DNA of 64,000 nt from the NCBI RefSeq assembly GCF_003050705.1, contig NZ_QAOG01000009.1:1-64000 (forward strand). The letters are read 5' to 3'. The DNA is from Sphingomonas aurantiaca (lineage in GTDB: Bacteria > Pseudomonadota > Alphaproteobacteria > Sphingomonadales > Sphingomonadaceae). Shown piece by piece: positions 43,390 to 51,973 of this stretch; within the stretch, counting starts at the first letter, position 1; every line of letters begins with the position of its first letter. The translations under genes and the position numbers were made by a program. The notes under the pieces were generated by a model. It ran no database searches and was not told where the DNA came from. It saw nothing but the letters and a program-made list of their open reading frames with translations.

Positions 43390-44487
43390 TCAGCGCCGGA
43401 GACACCGCAAGTCGGGCACCGCGCTCAGCAGCGCCGCATCGAACTGCCGACCGACCGTCTCGGCGCTGTAGCGATCGAGCACGTCTTGCCGAGCAGCCGA
43501 GCCCGCGAGTGCCGCACCCTGCGTCCCGATCGCCGCGAAGGCCGAAGCCCAGGCGGCATCATCGCCCAGCGTCACGAAGACCGCGGCCTCGCCCAGCACT
43601 TCGCGGTGGACCGGGATATCGGACACGATCGGCAGCGTCCCGCGCGCCAGCGCCTCGAGCGGCGGCAGGCCGAACCCCTCGATCGTCGAGGGATACAGCA
43701 GCGCCGCGGCCTGGCGGTAGAGCAGGTCGAGATCCGCCTCGGCGACGAACGGGAGAAACTCGACCTTGTCGTCGAGCCGCAGGTCGCGGACCCGCGCCCG
43801 GATCCGGTCGCCATAATAGCCGGTCGCGCCGACGATCTTGAGCACGTACCGGTCCGACCACAAGGCCGCGACGTCGAGGATCGCCTCGATATTCTTGTGC
43901 GGCAGGTGACAGCCGACCACGAGGAGGAAGTCGCGCTTGTCCTCCGCGCGCGCGACCTGCACGCCCCGGCAATCGAAGGTATTGGGCACGACGAAGACCT
44001 TGCCCGCGTCGACGTCGAAGAACTGGAGCACCTCGCGCCTGGTGAACTCCGAGACCACGAACACAGCGCGCGACCGCGCGATAAGGCGCGGCATCACCGA
44101 CCGGAAGAACCGGGTCTGGCGCGGGAAATTCTCCGGATAGTGAAGCCCGATCAGATCGTGGATCGTGACGATCTGGTTCTTCGTGTTGAAGAAGCCGTGA
44201 TGCGTCGGACTATAGACGAAGTCGTCCTTCCTGAACGGCCCCTTCAGATAAAAGGCCTGGCGCCGGGCGAGGTTGAGCAGATGCGCAAACCGCGATCGCG
44301 CCTTCTTCCCGATCGCGACCGCGCCGGGAACCGCGATCCGCTCCACGCCGTCGGGCAGCGCGAGATGCGGCGGCGCGAGCACGCTGCAGGCGTAATGGCG
44401 CACAATATGGTCGCAGATGCGGGTCGCATAGCTCCCCAGCCCGGTCGGATGCGCCGCCACGCTGGACATATTGACGACGAACCTCAC
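43390..44487 (-). CDS. GT4-type glycosyltransferase (mannosyltransferase-like)
   Basis: A 365-aa GT-B enzyme. The donor site STIEGFGLPPLEALARGTLPI followed by VSDIPVHREVLGEAAVFV is the classical EGFGLPPLEAMA motif of GT4 mannosyl- and rhamnosyltransferases. The N-terminus (RFVVNMSSVAAHPTGLGSYATRI) carries the acceptor-loop glycine. It lies upstream of the RgpF-like gene and 40 bp downstream of the rfbA stop on the same strand, so it may be the distal gene of the rfb operon. Mannose or rhamnose donor specificity is inferred from motif class only. Confidence 0.9.
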   Translation of the reverse strand: MRFVVNMSSVAAHPTGLGSYATRICDHIVRHYACSVLAPPHLALPDGVERIAVPGAVAIGKKARSRFAHLLNLARRQAFYLKGPFRKDDFVYSPTHHGFFNTKNQIVTIHDLIGLHYPENFPRQTRFFRSVMPRLIARSRAVFVVSEFTRREVLQFFDVDAGKVFVVPNTFDCRGVQVARAEDKRDFLLVVGCHLPHKNIEAILDVAALWSDRYVLKIVGATGYYGDRIRARVRDLRLDDKVEFLPFVAEADLDLLYRQAAALLYPSTIEGFGLPPLEALARGTLPIVSDIPVHREVLGEAAVFVTLGDDAAWASAFAAIGTQGAALAGSAARQDVLDRYSAETVGRQFDAALLSAVPDLRCLRR

Positions 44488-44527
44488 CGGTTCGCGCCGG
44501 ACATGCTAGCGGGCGTCGGCATCGGTG

Positions 44528-45400
44528 TCAGCGCGGCGTATCGACGGCGTTGAGAATCGCGCGGCCATAAGCGGTCTTCTTGAACATCTCACCACGCGCC
44601 CGCGCCTGGTCCGCGGTGATGAAGCCCTGTTCGAACGCGATCTCCTCGAGGCAGGCGACCTGGATGCCCTGGCGGTGCTGGATGGTGCGGACGAACTCGC
44701 TCGCTTCGAGCAAGGAGTCGTGCGTGCCGGTGTCGAGCCAGGCATAGCCGCGGCCCATCTGTTCGACGAACAGATCGCCCGCATCCATGTAGAGGCGGTT
44801 GAGGTCGGTGATCTCGAGTTCGCCGCGCGGCGATGGCTTGAGGTCGCGCGCAAATTGCACGACGCGGTTGTCGTAGAAATACAGGCCCGTGACCGCATGG
44901 TGCGACTTGGGCTTTGCCGGCTTTTCCTCGAGGCTGACCGCCTTGCCGCCTTCGCCGAACTCGACCACGCCGTAGCGTTCGGGATCCTCGACGCGGTAGG
45001 AGAACACCGTCGCGCCGCCCTTGCGCGCGACCGCGCTCGCCAGCAGATCGGTCAGATGCGCGCCGAAGAAGATGTTGTCGCCGAGCACGAGCGCGACATC
45101 GTCGTCGCCGATGAAGTCCGCGCCGATCGTGAACGCCTGGGCGAGGCCCTCAGGGCGGGGCTGTTCGGCATAGGAGATCGCCAGGCCGAATGCCGACCCG
45201 TCGTCGAACAGGCGACGGTAATTGTCGATATATTCGGGGCTCGAGATGATCAGGATGTCGCGGATGCCCGCGAGCATCAGCACCGACAGCGGATAATAGA
45301 TCATCGGCTTGTCGTAGACCGGCAGCAGCTGCTTGTTCACGGCGAGCGTTGCCGGATGGAGCCGCGTGCCCGATCCGCCGGCGAGAATGATGCCCTTCAT
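44528..45400 (-). CDS. rfbA: glucose-1-phosphate thymidylyltransferase
   Basis: A 290-aa RmlA enzyme making dTDP-glucose from dTTP and glucose-1-phosphate, the first step of dTDP-L-rhamnose synthesis. The signature MKGIILAGGSGTRLHPATLA carries the nucleotide loop, and KQLLPVYDKPMIYYPL the substrate site; DNIFFG and EKPAKPKS are also in place. ATG 45400 overlaps the rfbD stop by 4 bp; the longer open frame upstream has no homologous leader. Transcription order is rfbC-rfbB-rfbD-rfbA. Confidence 0.96.
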   Translation of the reverse strand: MKGIILAGGSGTRLHPATLAVNKQLLPVYDKPMIYYPLSVLMLAGIRDILIISSPEYIDNYRRLFDDGSAFGLAISYAEQPRPEGLAQAFTIGADFIGDDDVALVLGDNIFFGAHLTDLLASAVARKGGATVFSYRVEDPERYGVVEFGEGGKAVSLEEKPAKPKSHHAVTGLYFYDNRVVQFARDLKPSPRGELEITDLNRLYMDAGDLFVEQMGRGYAWLDTGTHDSLLEASEFVRTIQHRQGIQVACLEEIAFEQGFITADQARARGEMFKKTAYGRAILNAVDTPR

Positions 45401-46338
45401 TGGGAGATGTCCTTCTTGGGGGCCCCGAGCAGTTCGTCGAGGATATTGCCGAGCGCGGTCTGCCACGCGGGCGGATGGATGCCATAGTCGCGCGTGATCG
45501 CGTCATGGCTGAGCAACGAGTTTGCCGGGCGCGTCGCAGGCGTCGGGTATTCGCTGGTCGGGATGCCGTCGACCTCGGCACTCGCGCCGCCCCGCGCGGC
45601 ACTCTGCGCGAAGATCTCGCGTGCGAAGCCGGCCCAGGTGACCGCGCCGGCGTTGCTGAAATGATAGATGCCGGTGGGCGCGGCGGGATCCTCGACGAGG
45701 CGCATCGCGATCGTCGCGAGCGCCGCGGCGAGATCGGCCGCGGACGTCGGGCTGCCATGCTGGTCGTCGACCACGCGCAGGCGCGGATTGGTCGCGCCGA
45801 CGCGGAGCATCGTCTTCACGAAGTTGTTGCCGTGCGCGCTGACCACCCAGGCGGTCCGGACGATCGCGTGGCGCGCGCCCGAGGTCCGTACCGCGAGCTC
45901 GCCGCCAAGCTTGGAGGCGCCGTACACGCCGAGCGGCGCGACCGGATCGGTGACGTCCCATGCGCCCTCGCGCGCGCCGTCGAAGACGTAATCGGTCGAG
46001 ACCTGGACGATCGGGATCGCCGCCTTTGCGCACGCCTCGGCAAACGCCGCGGGCGCCATCGCGTTGACCGCCCAGGCGGTGACGATGTCGCTCTCCGCCT
46101 TGTCGACCGCGGTATAGGCGCCGGCCGAGATCACCGCGGCCCAGGGCGTGCCGTCATGGCCGCCCGCGACCATCGCGGCGATCGCCGCGGTATCGCGCAG
46201 GTCGAGCTCGTCGATGTCGATCGCGGTGACCGCCCAGCCCTCGGGCCAGGCATAGCGCCTGAGCTCGGTGCCGAGCTGCCCGTTCCCGCCGGTGACGAGG
46301 ACGTGCTTCATACGGCCGGTTGCGGAAGCATCGCTCAT
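45397..46338 (-). CDS. rfbD: dTDP-4-dehydrorhamnose reductase
   Basis: A 313-aa RmlD enzyme (SDR fold) reducing dTDP-4-keto-L-rhamnose to dTDP-L-rhamnose. It shows the NAD(P) motif TGGNGQLG (16-23), STDYVFDG (114-121) and the YGASK active site (Y139/K143). ATG 46338 overlaps the rfbB stop as ATGA and adds nine residues to the commonest start MKHVLVTGG at 46311; either may be used. The 3' end overlaps rfbA. It is the last enzyme of the pathway. Confidence 0.95.
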   Translation of the reverse strand: MSDASATGRMKHVLVTGGNGQLGTELRRYAWPEGWAVTAIDIDELDLRDTAAIAAMVAGGHDGTPWAAVISAGAYTAVDKAESDIVTAWAVNAMAPAAFAEACAKAAIPIVQVSTDYVFDGAREGAWDVTDPVAPLGVYGASKLGGELAVRTSGARHAIVRTAWVVSAHGNNFVKTMLRVGATNPRLRVVDDQHGSPTSAADLAAALATIAMRLVEDPAAPTGIYHFSNAGAVTWAGFAREIFAQSAARGGASAEVDGIPTSEYPTPATRPANSLLSHDAITRDYGIHPPAWQTALGNILDELLGAPKKDISQ

Positions 46339-47390
46339 ACCGACAGCCCGCGACGCTGGTCGGCCTTGTGCTCGGCGACGATCGCCTGCCACCAGTCCTG
46401 GTTGTCGAGATACCAGGCGACGGTCTTCTCGATGCCCGTCTCGAACGTCTCGGCGGGCTCCCAGCCGAGCTCGTCCTTGATCCGGGTCGCGTCGATCGCA
46501 TAGCGCTTGTCGTGGCCGGGGCGGTCGGCGACATAGGTAATCTGCGTCGCGTAAGGCTGGCCATCGGCGCGCGGGCGGAGGCGATCGAGGATCGTGCAGA
46601 CGGTCTTCACGACCTCGAGATTCTGCTTCTCGTTGTTTCCGCCGACATTGTAGGTCCGGCCGGGCTCGCCCTTTTCGAACACCGCGTGCAGCGCGCGGAC
46701 ATGATCCTCGACATACAGCCAGTCGCGGACCTGGTCGCCCTTGCCGTAGACGGGCAGGTCGGCGCCCGCGAGCGCCTTGACGATCATCAGCGGGATCAGC
46801 TTTTCGGGGAAGTGATACGGCCCGTAATTGTTCGAGCAGTTGGTGATCAGCACGGGCAGGCCAAAGGTGTGGCCCCAGGCGCTGACGAGATGGTCCGACC
46901 CCGCCTTCGACGCCGAATAGGGCGAACGCGGATCATAGGGCGTCTCTTCGGTGAACAGCCCGGTGTCGCCGAGCGAGCCGTACACCTCGTCGGTCGAGAT
47001 GTGGTGGAAGCGGAACGCCGCCTTCGCCGCGTCGCCGAGCGACAGCCAATAGGCGCGTGCCTCGCTCAGCATCGTGAAGGTGCCGACGACGTTGGTCTGG
47101 ACGAACGCGCCGGGGCCGTCGATCGAGCGATCGACATGGCTCTCGGCGGCGAGATGCGTGATCACGTCGGGCTTGAACTCGGCGATCGCGGCGCGGACCG
47201 CGTCCGCATCGCAGATGTCGCCCTGGACGAAGCGGTAGCGGTTCGAACTCGCGACGCGTTCGACGGTCGTCAGCGTGCCCGCATAGGTCAGCTTGTCGAA
47301 GTTGAGCACTTCATGGTCGGTGTTTTCCATCAGGTGGCGGACAAGGGCCGAACCGATGAAGCCGGCCCCGCCGGTGACGAAAATACGCAT
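46335..47390 (-). CDS. rfbB: dTDP-glucose 4,6-dehydratase
   Basis: A 351-aa RmlB enzyme, an extended SDR converting dTDP-glucose to dTDP-4-keto-6-deoxyglucose. It shows TGGAGFIGSAL (6-16), the catalytic T133-D134-E135 in STDEVYG, Y158/K162 in YSASK, and NNYGPYHFPEKLIP. All catalytic residues are conserved and the length is normal. It lies 11 bp downstream of rfbC and overlaps rfbD by 4 bp. Confidence 0.97.
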   Translation of the reverse strand: MRIFVTGGAGFIGSALVRHLMENTDHEVLNFDKLTYAGTLTTVERVASSNRYRFVQGDICDADAVRAAIAEFKPDVITHLAAESHVDRSIDGPGAFVQTNVVGTFTMLSEARAYWLSLGDAAKAAFRFHHISTDEVYGSLGDTGLFTEETPYDPRSPYSASKAGSDHLVSAWGHTFGLPVLITNCSNNYGPYHFPEKLIPLMIVKALAGADLPVYGKGDQVRDWLYVEDHVRALHAVFEKGEPGRTYNVGGNNEKQNLEVVKTVCTILDRLRPRADGQPYATQITYVADRPGHDKRYAIDATRIKDELGWEPAETFETGIEKTVAWYLDNQDWWQAIVAEHKADQRRGLSV

Positions 47391-47401
47391 GGGTCTGTCC
47401 T

Positions 47402-47971
47402 TCAGGCGAGTGGCGCGAGCGGGCGGCCGTCATAGGGAAAGGGGCTGTCGAAATCGGCGAGCAACGGCTGGACCTGGTCCTTGGCCGACAATTCGGGGAG
47501 CGTGCCGGCGGGCATCGGCCAGTCGATGCCGATCGCGGGATCATCCCAGCGGACGCCGCCATCGCTGTCGGGTGCGTAGGTGTCGGAGCATTTATACGTC
47601 ACTTCGCAATCGGGCTCGAGCGTCACGAAGCCGTGCGCGAACCCGATCGGGATGAAGAGCTGGTGGCCGTTCTCGGCGGACAGTTCGGCACCGACCCAGT
47701 CGCCATAGGTGGGCGAATCCTTGCGGATATCGACTGCGACGTCGAAGATCCGGCCACGCACGCAGCGCACCAGCTTGTCCTGCCCGCGCGGCGGGGTCTG
47801 GAAATGCAGACCGCGCAGCGTGAAGGCGGGAACCGACAACGAGTGGTTGTCCTGGACGAAGGTGCAGGTGATGCCGAGCTTTTCGAAGGCGGGGACCGAA
47901 TAGACTTCGGTAAACCAGCCACGCGGATCACCGAAGCGGCGAGGCTGTATCAATTGGACGGGGGACTGCAT
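47402..47971 (-). CDS. rfbC: dTDP-4-dehydrorhamnose 3,5-epimerase
   Basis: A 189-aa RmlC cupin-fold enzyme epimerising C3 and C5 of dTDP-4-keto-6-deoxyglucose. It shows FTEVYSVPAFEKLG, the catalytic H56 in LRGLHFQ, IPIGFAHGF and Y126 in VTYKCSD. ATG 47971 (MQSPVQLIQPRRFGD) matches the family start; the extra upstream frame to 48085 is rejected. It is first in the rfbCBDA operon, and the 137-bp gap 47972-48108 presumably holds its promoter. Confidence 0.96.
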   Translation of the reverse strand: MQSPVQLIQPRRFGDPRGWFTEVYSVPAFEKLGITCTFVQDNHSLSVPAFTLRGLHFQTPPRGQDKLVRCVRGRIFDVAVDIRKDSPTYGDWVGAELSAENGHQLFIPIGFAHGFVTLEPDCEVTYKCSDTYAPDSDGGVRWDDPAIGIDWPMPAGTLPELSAKDQVQPLLADFDSPFPYDGRPLAPLA

Positions 47972-48108
47972 GGCCGCGGGATAGGTCCTCGCCCGCCCGC
48001 CTGCAACGATAGATTGGCGTTGCCGCGCATCTTGGCGGCACGTCGTGGTTCGCGAGGCCGGACCCGTACAATACTGGCGGCGCAATCCCGCCGGACAGCG
48101 GCGTTGCG

Positions 48109-49197
48109 CTAGAGCGGACGGGTCGTCGCGTCCGCCTTCTGGTCGCGCGACAGGGGCAGCAGGCGGTGCGCGATCGCGCGGCGGGTCATCCAGTCGCGCA
48201 ACGGGCCGTCATAGAAGCGATCGACGAGTGCGCAGCCGAGAAGGAAGATCGCGATCGTCGCCCAGCCGGCGAGCTGGACGCCGGGCCCGGACAGCAGCTT
48301 GGGCAGCGTGAGGATGACGATGCCGACGGGATATTGCAGGACATAGACGGGGTAGGACAGCCGTCCCAGCACGCGGAAGACACGCCGGGTCCGATCCCCG
48401 TTCGGCTCCATATAGGCGCCGGCCGCGACGAGTGCCGGGAACAGCGCGACGATGACCAGCCATTGCCCCCAGACGCCGACCGGCAGGACGAGCGCGGTGG
48501 CGAGCACCGCCAGGATCACGAGCGGACCAAGCGCGCCGTCGCGGCTTTGGTCGGCACGGCTGGTCCGCGCGATGAGGACGCCGCAGAAAAAGGCGAAGGT
48601 GACCCGCAAAAGGCCGCCAAGCGCTTCCCCCTGCATCGCGCCCAGTTCGAGAGTCCCGCCGGTCGCGACCAGGATCGCGAGGCCGGTGGCCGCCAGCACG
48701 ACGATCGCGATCAGTTTGCGGATCGAGAGATAGGGCAGGACGAGCGCATAGACCAGATTGGCGAGCAGCTCGAACACCAGCGACCAGCCGGGCGGGTTGA
48801 GCGGAACGAGATAGCCGATATCGACCCAGCGAAACGCCGGCACGAACAGGAGATTGGGAAGCGTCGCCGCGATATCCATCAGCGTCACGTCATGCCGCCA
48901 GACGTGCAGGGACAGCAGGAACCCCAGCCCTGCCAGGCAGCCGAGCGCGTAGATCGGCCATAGCCTGATGAACCGCACCAGCATGAAGCGCCCGGCGGAC
49001 ATGTGCGTCGCCAGGCGCGCGGCATAGGCGCGATCGACGACCAGCCCACTGAGCATGAAGAACATGTCGACCGCCAACCAGCCATGCCGGGGCCAGAACG
49101 CCCCCGACAAGAGCGGGTTATGGTACAGGACGACCAGCAGAGCGGCCAATCCGCGCAACCCGTCCAGCGTGGTGTATATGCGCCGGCCGGAAGACAT
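48109..49197 (-). CDS. acyltransferase-3 (OafA/NodX-type) membrane protein
   Basis: A 362-aa integral-membrane O-acyltransferase with about ten helices. The family N-terminus is YTTLDGLRGLAALLVVLYH, including the key His, and WSLVFELLANL and PVYVLQYP are further markers. It would acetylate or succinylate sugar hydroxyls of the polymer, typically from acetyl-CoA. ATG 49197 (MSSGRRIYTTLDG) is chosen; the open frame to 49284 has no conserved residues. It is divergent from the GT4 gene at 49353 and follows rfbC upstream on the same strand. Confidence 0.9.
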   Translation of the reverse strand: MSSGRRIYTTLDGLRGLAALLVVLYHNPLLSGAFWPRHGWLAVDMFFMLSGLVVDRAYAARLATHMSAGRFMLVRFIRLWPIYALGCLAGLGFLLSLHVWRHDVTLMDIAATLPNLLFVPAFRWVDIGYLVPLNPPGWSLVFELLANLVYALVLPYLSIRKLIAIVVLAATGLAILVATGGTLELGAMQGEALGGLLRVTFAFFCGVLIARTSRADQSRDGALGPLVILAVLATALVLPVGVWGQWLVIVALFPALVAAGAYMEPNGDRTRRVFRVLGRLSYPVYVLQYPVGIVILTLPKLLSGPGVQLAGWATIAIFLLGCALVDRFYDGPLRDWMTRRAIAHRLLPLSRDQKADATTRPL

Positions 49198-49352
49198 GCG
49201 CAGCCCTCTACGGTGCGGATCGGTCGGCAGCAACCCGGTTGCTTGGTTCGATTTCGGCTTCCGTGCGTCGTACAAAACGACCAATTGGCCCGCGACGGAC
49301 CCGCGCCGCCCGCGTTGCGCGTTAGGTCCTCGGTGAACCTGAAGGAACGTGC

Positions 49353-50504
49353 ATGCCTGCTGCCCCCGTCGCCAGCGACGCCCCCGTTGCCAGCAAGGGC
49401 GCGATCCGGATCGCGATCGACGTCCGTCCGCTGAGCGGCGCGCCGTGCGGCTATACGATCTATCTGTGCTCGGTGATCGAATGCCTGCGCAAGGCCGATT
49501 TCGCGCTTACGCTGCTCAGCAACCAGCCGCTGCTGCCGCATTATACCGAGGTCGCGGGCCTCGACGTGCGGGTGTTCGGCGACCAGGGGCCGCTGCGCTG
49601 GGAACAGCGCGCGCTGCCGCGTCATCTCGCCGACAGCGACTATGACGTGTATTTCACCGGCGCCAATCGCGGCATCCCGCTGCGCAAGGCCGGGCATGTC
49701 CGCTACGTGCTGGGGCTGCTCGACGTCATTCCCTACCTGTTCTTTCGCCACTATCATCTGCGCCACTGGAAAAGGCTGTTGCGGCATCCATCGGCCAATG
49801 CCGAGACCGTGGCGCAGCTGATCGCGGTCGCGCGGGCGGATGCGATCCTGACGATCTCGCAACAGAGCGCGATCGACATCCGCCGGGTCTTCCATCGCCG
49901 CGACGTCACCGCGTGCCTGATCCGGTTGAAGGATGTCGACCGGCAGGCGCCGGTCGCGCCGCGCGACCAGTTCGTCTATGTCGGGGGCGTCGATTTCCGC
50001 AAGAAGGTCGATGTCCTGCTCGAGGGCTTTGCCCGGTTCGTGCGCGACCACCCGGACTATCGGCTCGTGCTGGTCGGCTCGAACTATGCCGCGCTGCAGC
50101 CGCAGATCGACGCGCTCGCGCTCGGCGACCGCGTGGTCCTGACCGGCTATGTCGACCACGACACCAAGTTCCGCATCCTGAGCGAGAGCCGGGCGATGGT
50201 CTATCCGTCGCTCTACGAAGGCTATGGCATGGCGATCGCCGAGGGATTCCAGGCCGGCATCCCGGTGATCGCCGGGTTCGGGGGATCGCAGGCCGAAGTC
50301 GGCGGTCGCGGCGCGCGGCTGATCGACCCGTCATCGGCGGAGGATATCGCCGCGGCGATGACCGAGATGCTCGATCCGGCGACGCGCGCGGAGTGGGTCG
50401 AGCAGGGCCAGGAACAGCTCGAGCGCCTCACCGACCCTGCGATCGAGACCATGCTGATCGACTATTTCGCCGAGCAGGGACGGCTGGCCCGACAGCGATC
50501 CTAG
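49353..50504 (+). CDS. GT4-type glycosyltransferase
   Basis: A 383-aa GT-B enzyme. The N-terminal fold begins IRIAIDVRPLSGAPCGYTIYL, typical of GT4 members that read IDVRPL. The donor motif PSLYEGYGMAIAEGFQAGIP followed by VIAGFGGSQAEVGG carries both GT4 glutamates. A hydrophilic leader (MPAAPVASDAPVASKG) precedes the domain. It is a single gene between the divergent acyltransferase and the convergent Wzx. The sugar is not assignable. Confidence 0.9.
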   Translation: MPAAPVASDAPVASKGAIRIAIDVRPLSGAPCGYTIYLCSVIECLRKADFALTLLSNQPLLPHYTEVAGLDVRVFGDQGPLRWEQRALPRHLADSDYDVYFTGANRGIPLRKAGHVRYVLGLLDVIPYLFFRHYHLRHWKRLLRHPSANAETVAQLIAVARADAILTISQQSAIDIRRVFHRRDVTACLIRLKDVDRQAPVAPRDQFVYVGGVDFRKKVDVLLEGFARFVRDHPDYRLVLVGSNYAALQPQIDALALGDRVVLTGYVDHDTKFRILSESRAMVYPSLYEGYGMAIAEGFQAGIPVIAGFGGSQAEVGGRGARLIDPSSAEDIAAAMTEMLDPATRAEWVEQGQEQLERLTDPAIETMLIDYFAEQGRLARQRS

Positions 50505-50515
50505 CCGCGCGGGCG

Positions 50516-51964
50516 TCAGACGACGGCGCGGGTCTTGCGAAACCGCCGCCACACGATGAGCATCTCGTCGTGCAGCGGATGCCGCATGACGATGATCGTG
50601 CCGAACCACAAGGCGATGCCGAGGATCCCGACCCCCGCCACGACCGGCAGCGGCGTGCGCGGCGACCAGTCGTAGACGATCATCGTCACCAGCGCGGGCA
50701 GCACCGCCATGACCGTCAGGATGCCGCTGTCGCGGTAAACCTTCGGGATCGCGTAGCGGTCGAGCTGCGCGAGACGCCGGACATGCGGATAATAGAGGAC
50801 GAGACCGATCAGCGCGTCGACGATCTTGGCGAGCGCCGCGGCGAGGATGCTGAACAGACAGCCGATCACGAAGATCGGCACGCCCAGCACCAGCCGCGCG
50901 ACCTCGTAGCGCGCCTGGCGCCCGGTCTCGCCGCGCAGCACGAACAGCTCCCAGTTCATCCCGAACGCCACGCCGAAGAACTGCGCGACCAGCAGCGCCG
51001 AGAGCGGCAGCGCAGCGGGCAGCCACTGCGCGCCGTACAGGATGAAGATCACCGGGCGCGACAGGATGGCGAGACCGATCAGGAACGGCCACATGAACGC
51101 GGTGATCATCGCGAAACTGCGCAGATAGGTGCCCCGCCAGTCGCCGCCCTCGCGATAATCCTTCGAGAGCTGGACGAACACGACGCGCGTGACGGTGCCG
51201 TACAGATTCTCGAAGATGATCCCCGACAGATTCGACGCGCGGCCATAGAGACCCAGCGCCGCCACGCCGAGGATCCGGCCGAGCAGCAGGTCAGACAACT
51301 TGCCGGTGATCATCGCCACGCCGCTGACCGACATCATCTGCAGGCCGAAGGTCGTGATCGGCCGCCACTGCGCGAGCGACACGCGGAACCCGATATGATG
51401 GCGGCCGAAGATCTGCGTCAGCACCGTCACTGCGACCCCCGCGACGAGCGCCGCATAGGCCGGGCTCATATAGCTCGCGCCGAGCAGCGCGAAGGTGATC
51501 GTCGCGCTGGTCTGGACGATGATGTTCGTCAGGCTGATGATCGACAGCTGCTTGAACTGCATCTCGCGCTGCAGCATCGCCGAGGGCCTGAAATTGACGA
51601 TCGCCAGCAGGTTGCTGAGCGCCACGACCCGGAGCACGCTGCCCGCCTGCGGCGCCCCCAATAGCGGCCCGGTCGCAAAGCTCAGCCCCGCCAGCAGCAG
51701 CGTGAGCGACACGATGAGGATCGCGTTGACGGTGAACGCGGCTTCGAGCGTCTCGGTCGGGAGTTCAGCCTCGCGGACGATGAACGAGGCGATCCCGAAG
51801 GTCGTGAAGACCTGGATGAGCCCCAGCGCGGCCATCGCGATCGCGTAGATGCCGACCTCGCGCGGCGACAACAGTCTGGAAACGACGATCAGGCCACCAA
51901 ACTGGACCACGAACGCGATGAACTGGCCCGAAAAGGTCCAGGCGAGGGAACGACGCACTGACAT
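50516..51964 (-). CDS. Wzx/WzxC-type flippase
   Basis: A 482-aa polytopic protein of the lipopolysaccharide/EPS flippase group (WzxC/polysaccharide_synt), with about twelve helices. It begins SLAWTFSGQFIAFVVQFGGL and continues LSPREVGIYAIAM, with a conserved LYGRASNLSGIIFENLYGTV motif in the middle that is diagnostic for the WzxC-like subgroup (RA..L...p). The second flippase of the window (14295-15632) belongs to a different subgroup, which supports separate polymers. It is downstream of a GT4 gene (51974) with only 9 bp between them. Confidence 0.9.
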   Translation of the reverse strand: MSVRRSLAWTFSGQFIAFVVQFGGLIVVSRLLSPREVGIYAIAMAALGLIQVFTTFGIASFIVREAELPTETLEAAFTVNAILIVSLTLLLAGLSFATGPLLGAPQAGSVLRVVALSNLLAIVNFRPSAMLQREMQFKQLSIISLTNIIVQTSATITFALLGASYMSPAYAALVAGVAVTVLTQIFGRHHIGFRVSLAQWRPITTFGLQMMSVSGVAMITGKLSDLLLGRILGVAALGLYGRASNLSGIIFENLYGTVTRVVFVQLSKDYREGGDWRGTYLRSFAMITAFMWPFLIGLAILSRPVIFILYGAQWLPAALPLSALLVAQFFGVAFGMNWELFVLRGETGRQARYEVARLVLGVPIFVIGCLFSILAAALAKIVDALIGLVLYYPHVRRLAQLDRYAIPKVYRDSGILTVMAVLPALVTMIVYDWSPRTPLPVVAGVGILGIALWFGTIIVMRHPLHDEMLIVWRRFRKTRAVV

Positions 51965-51973
51965 GATCGCGCC

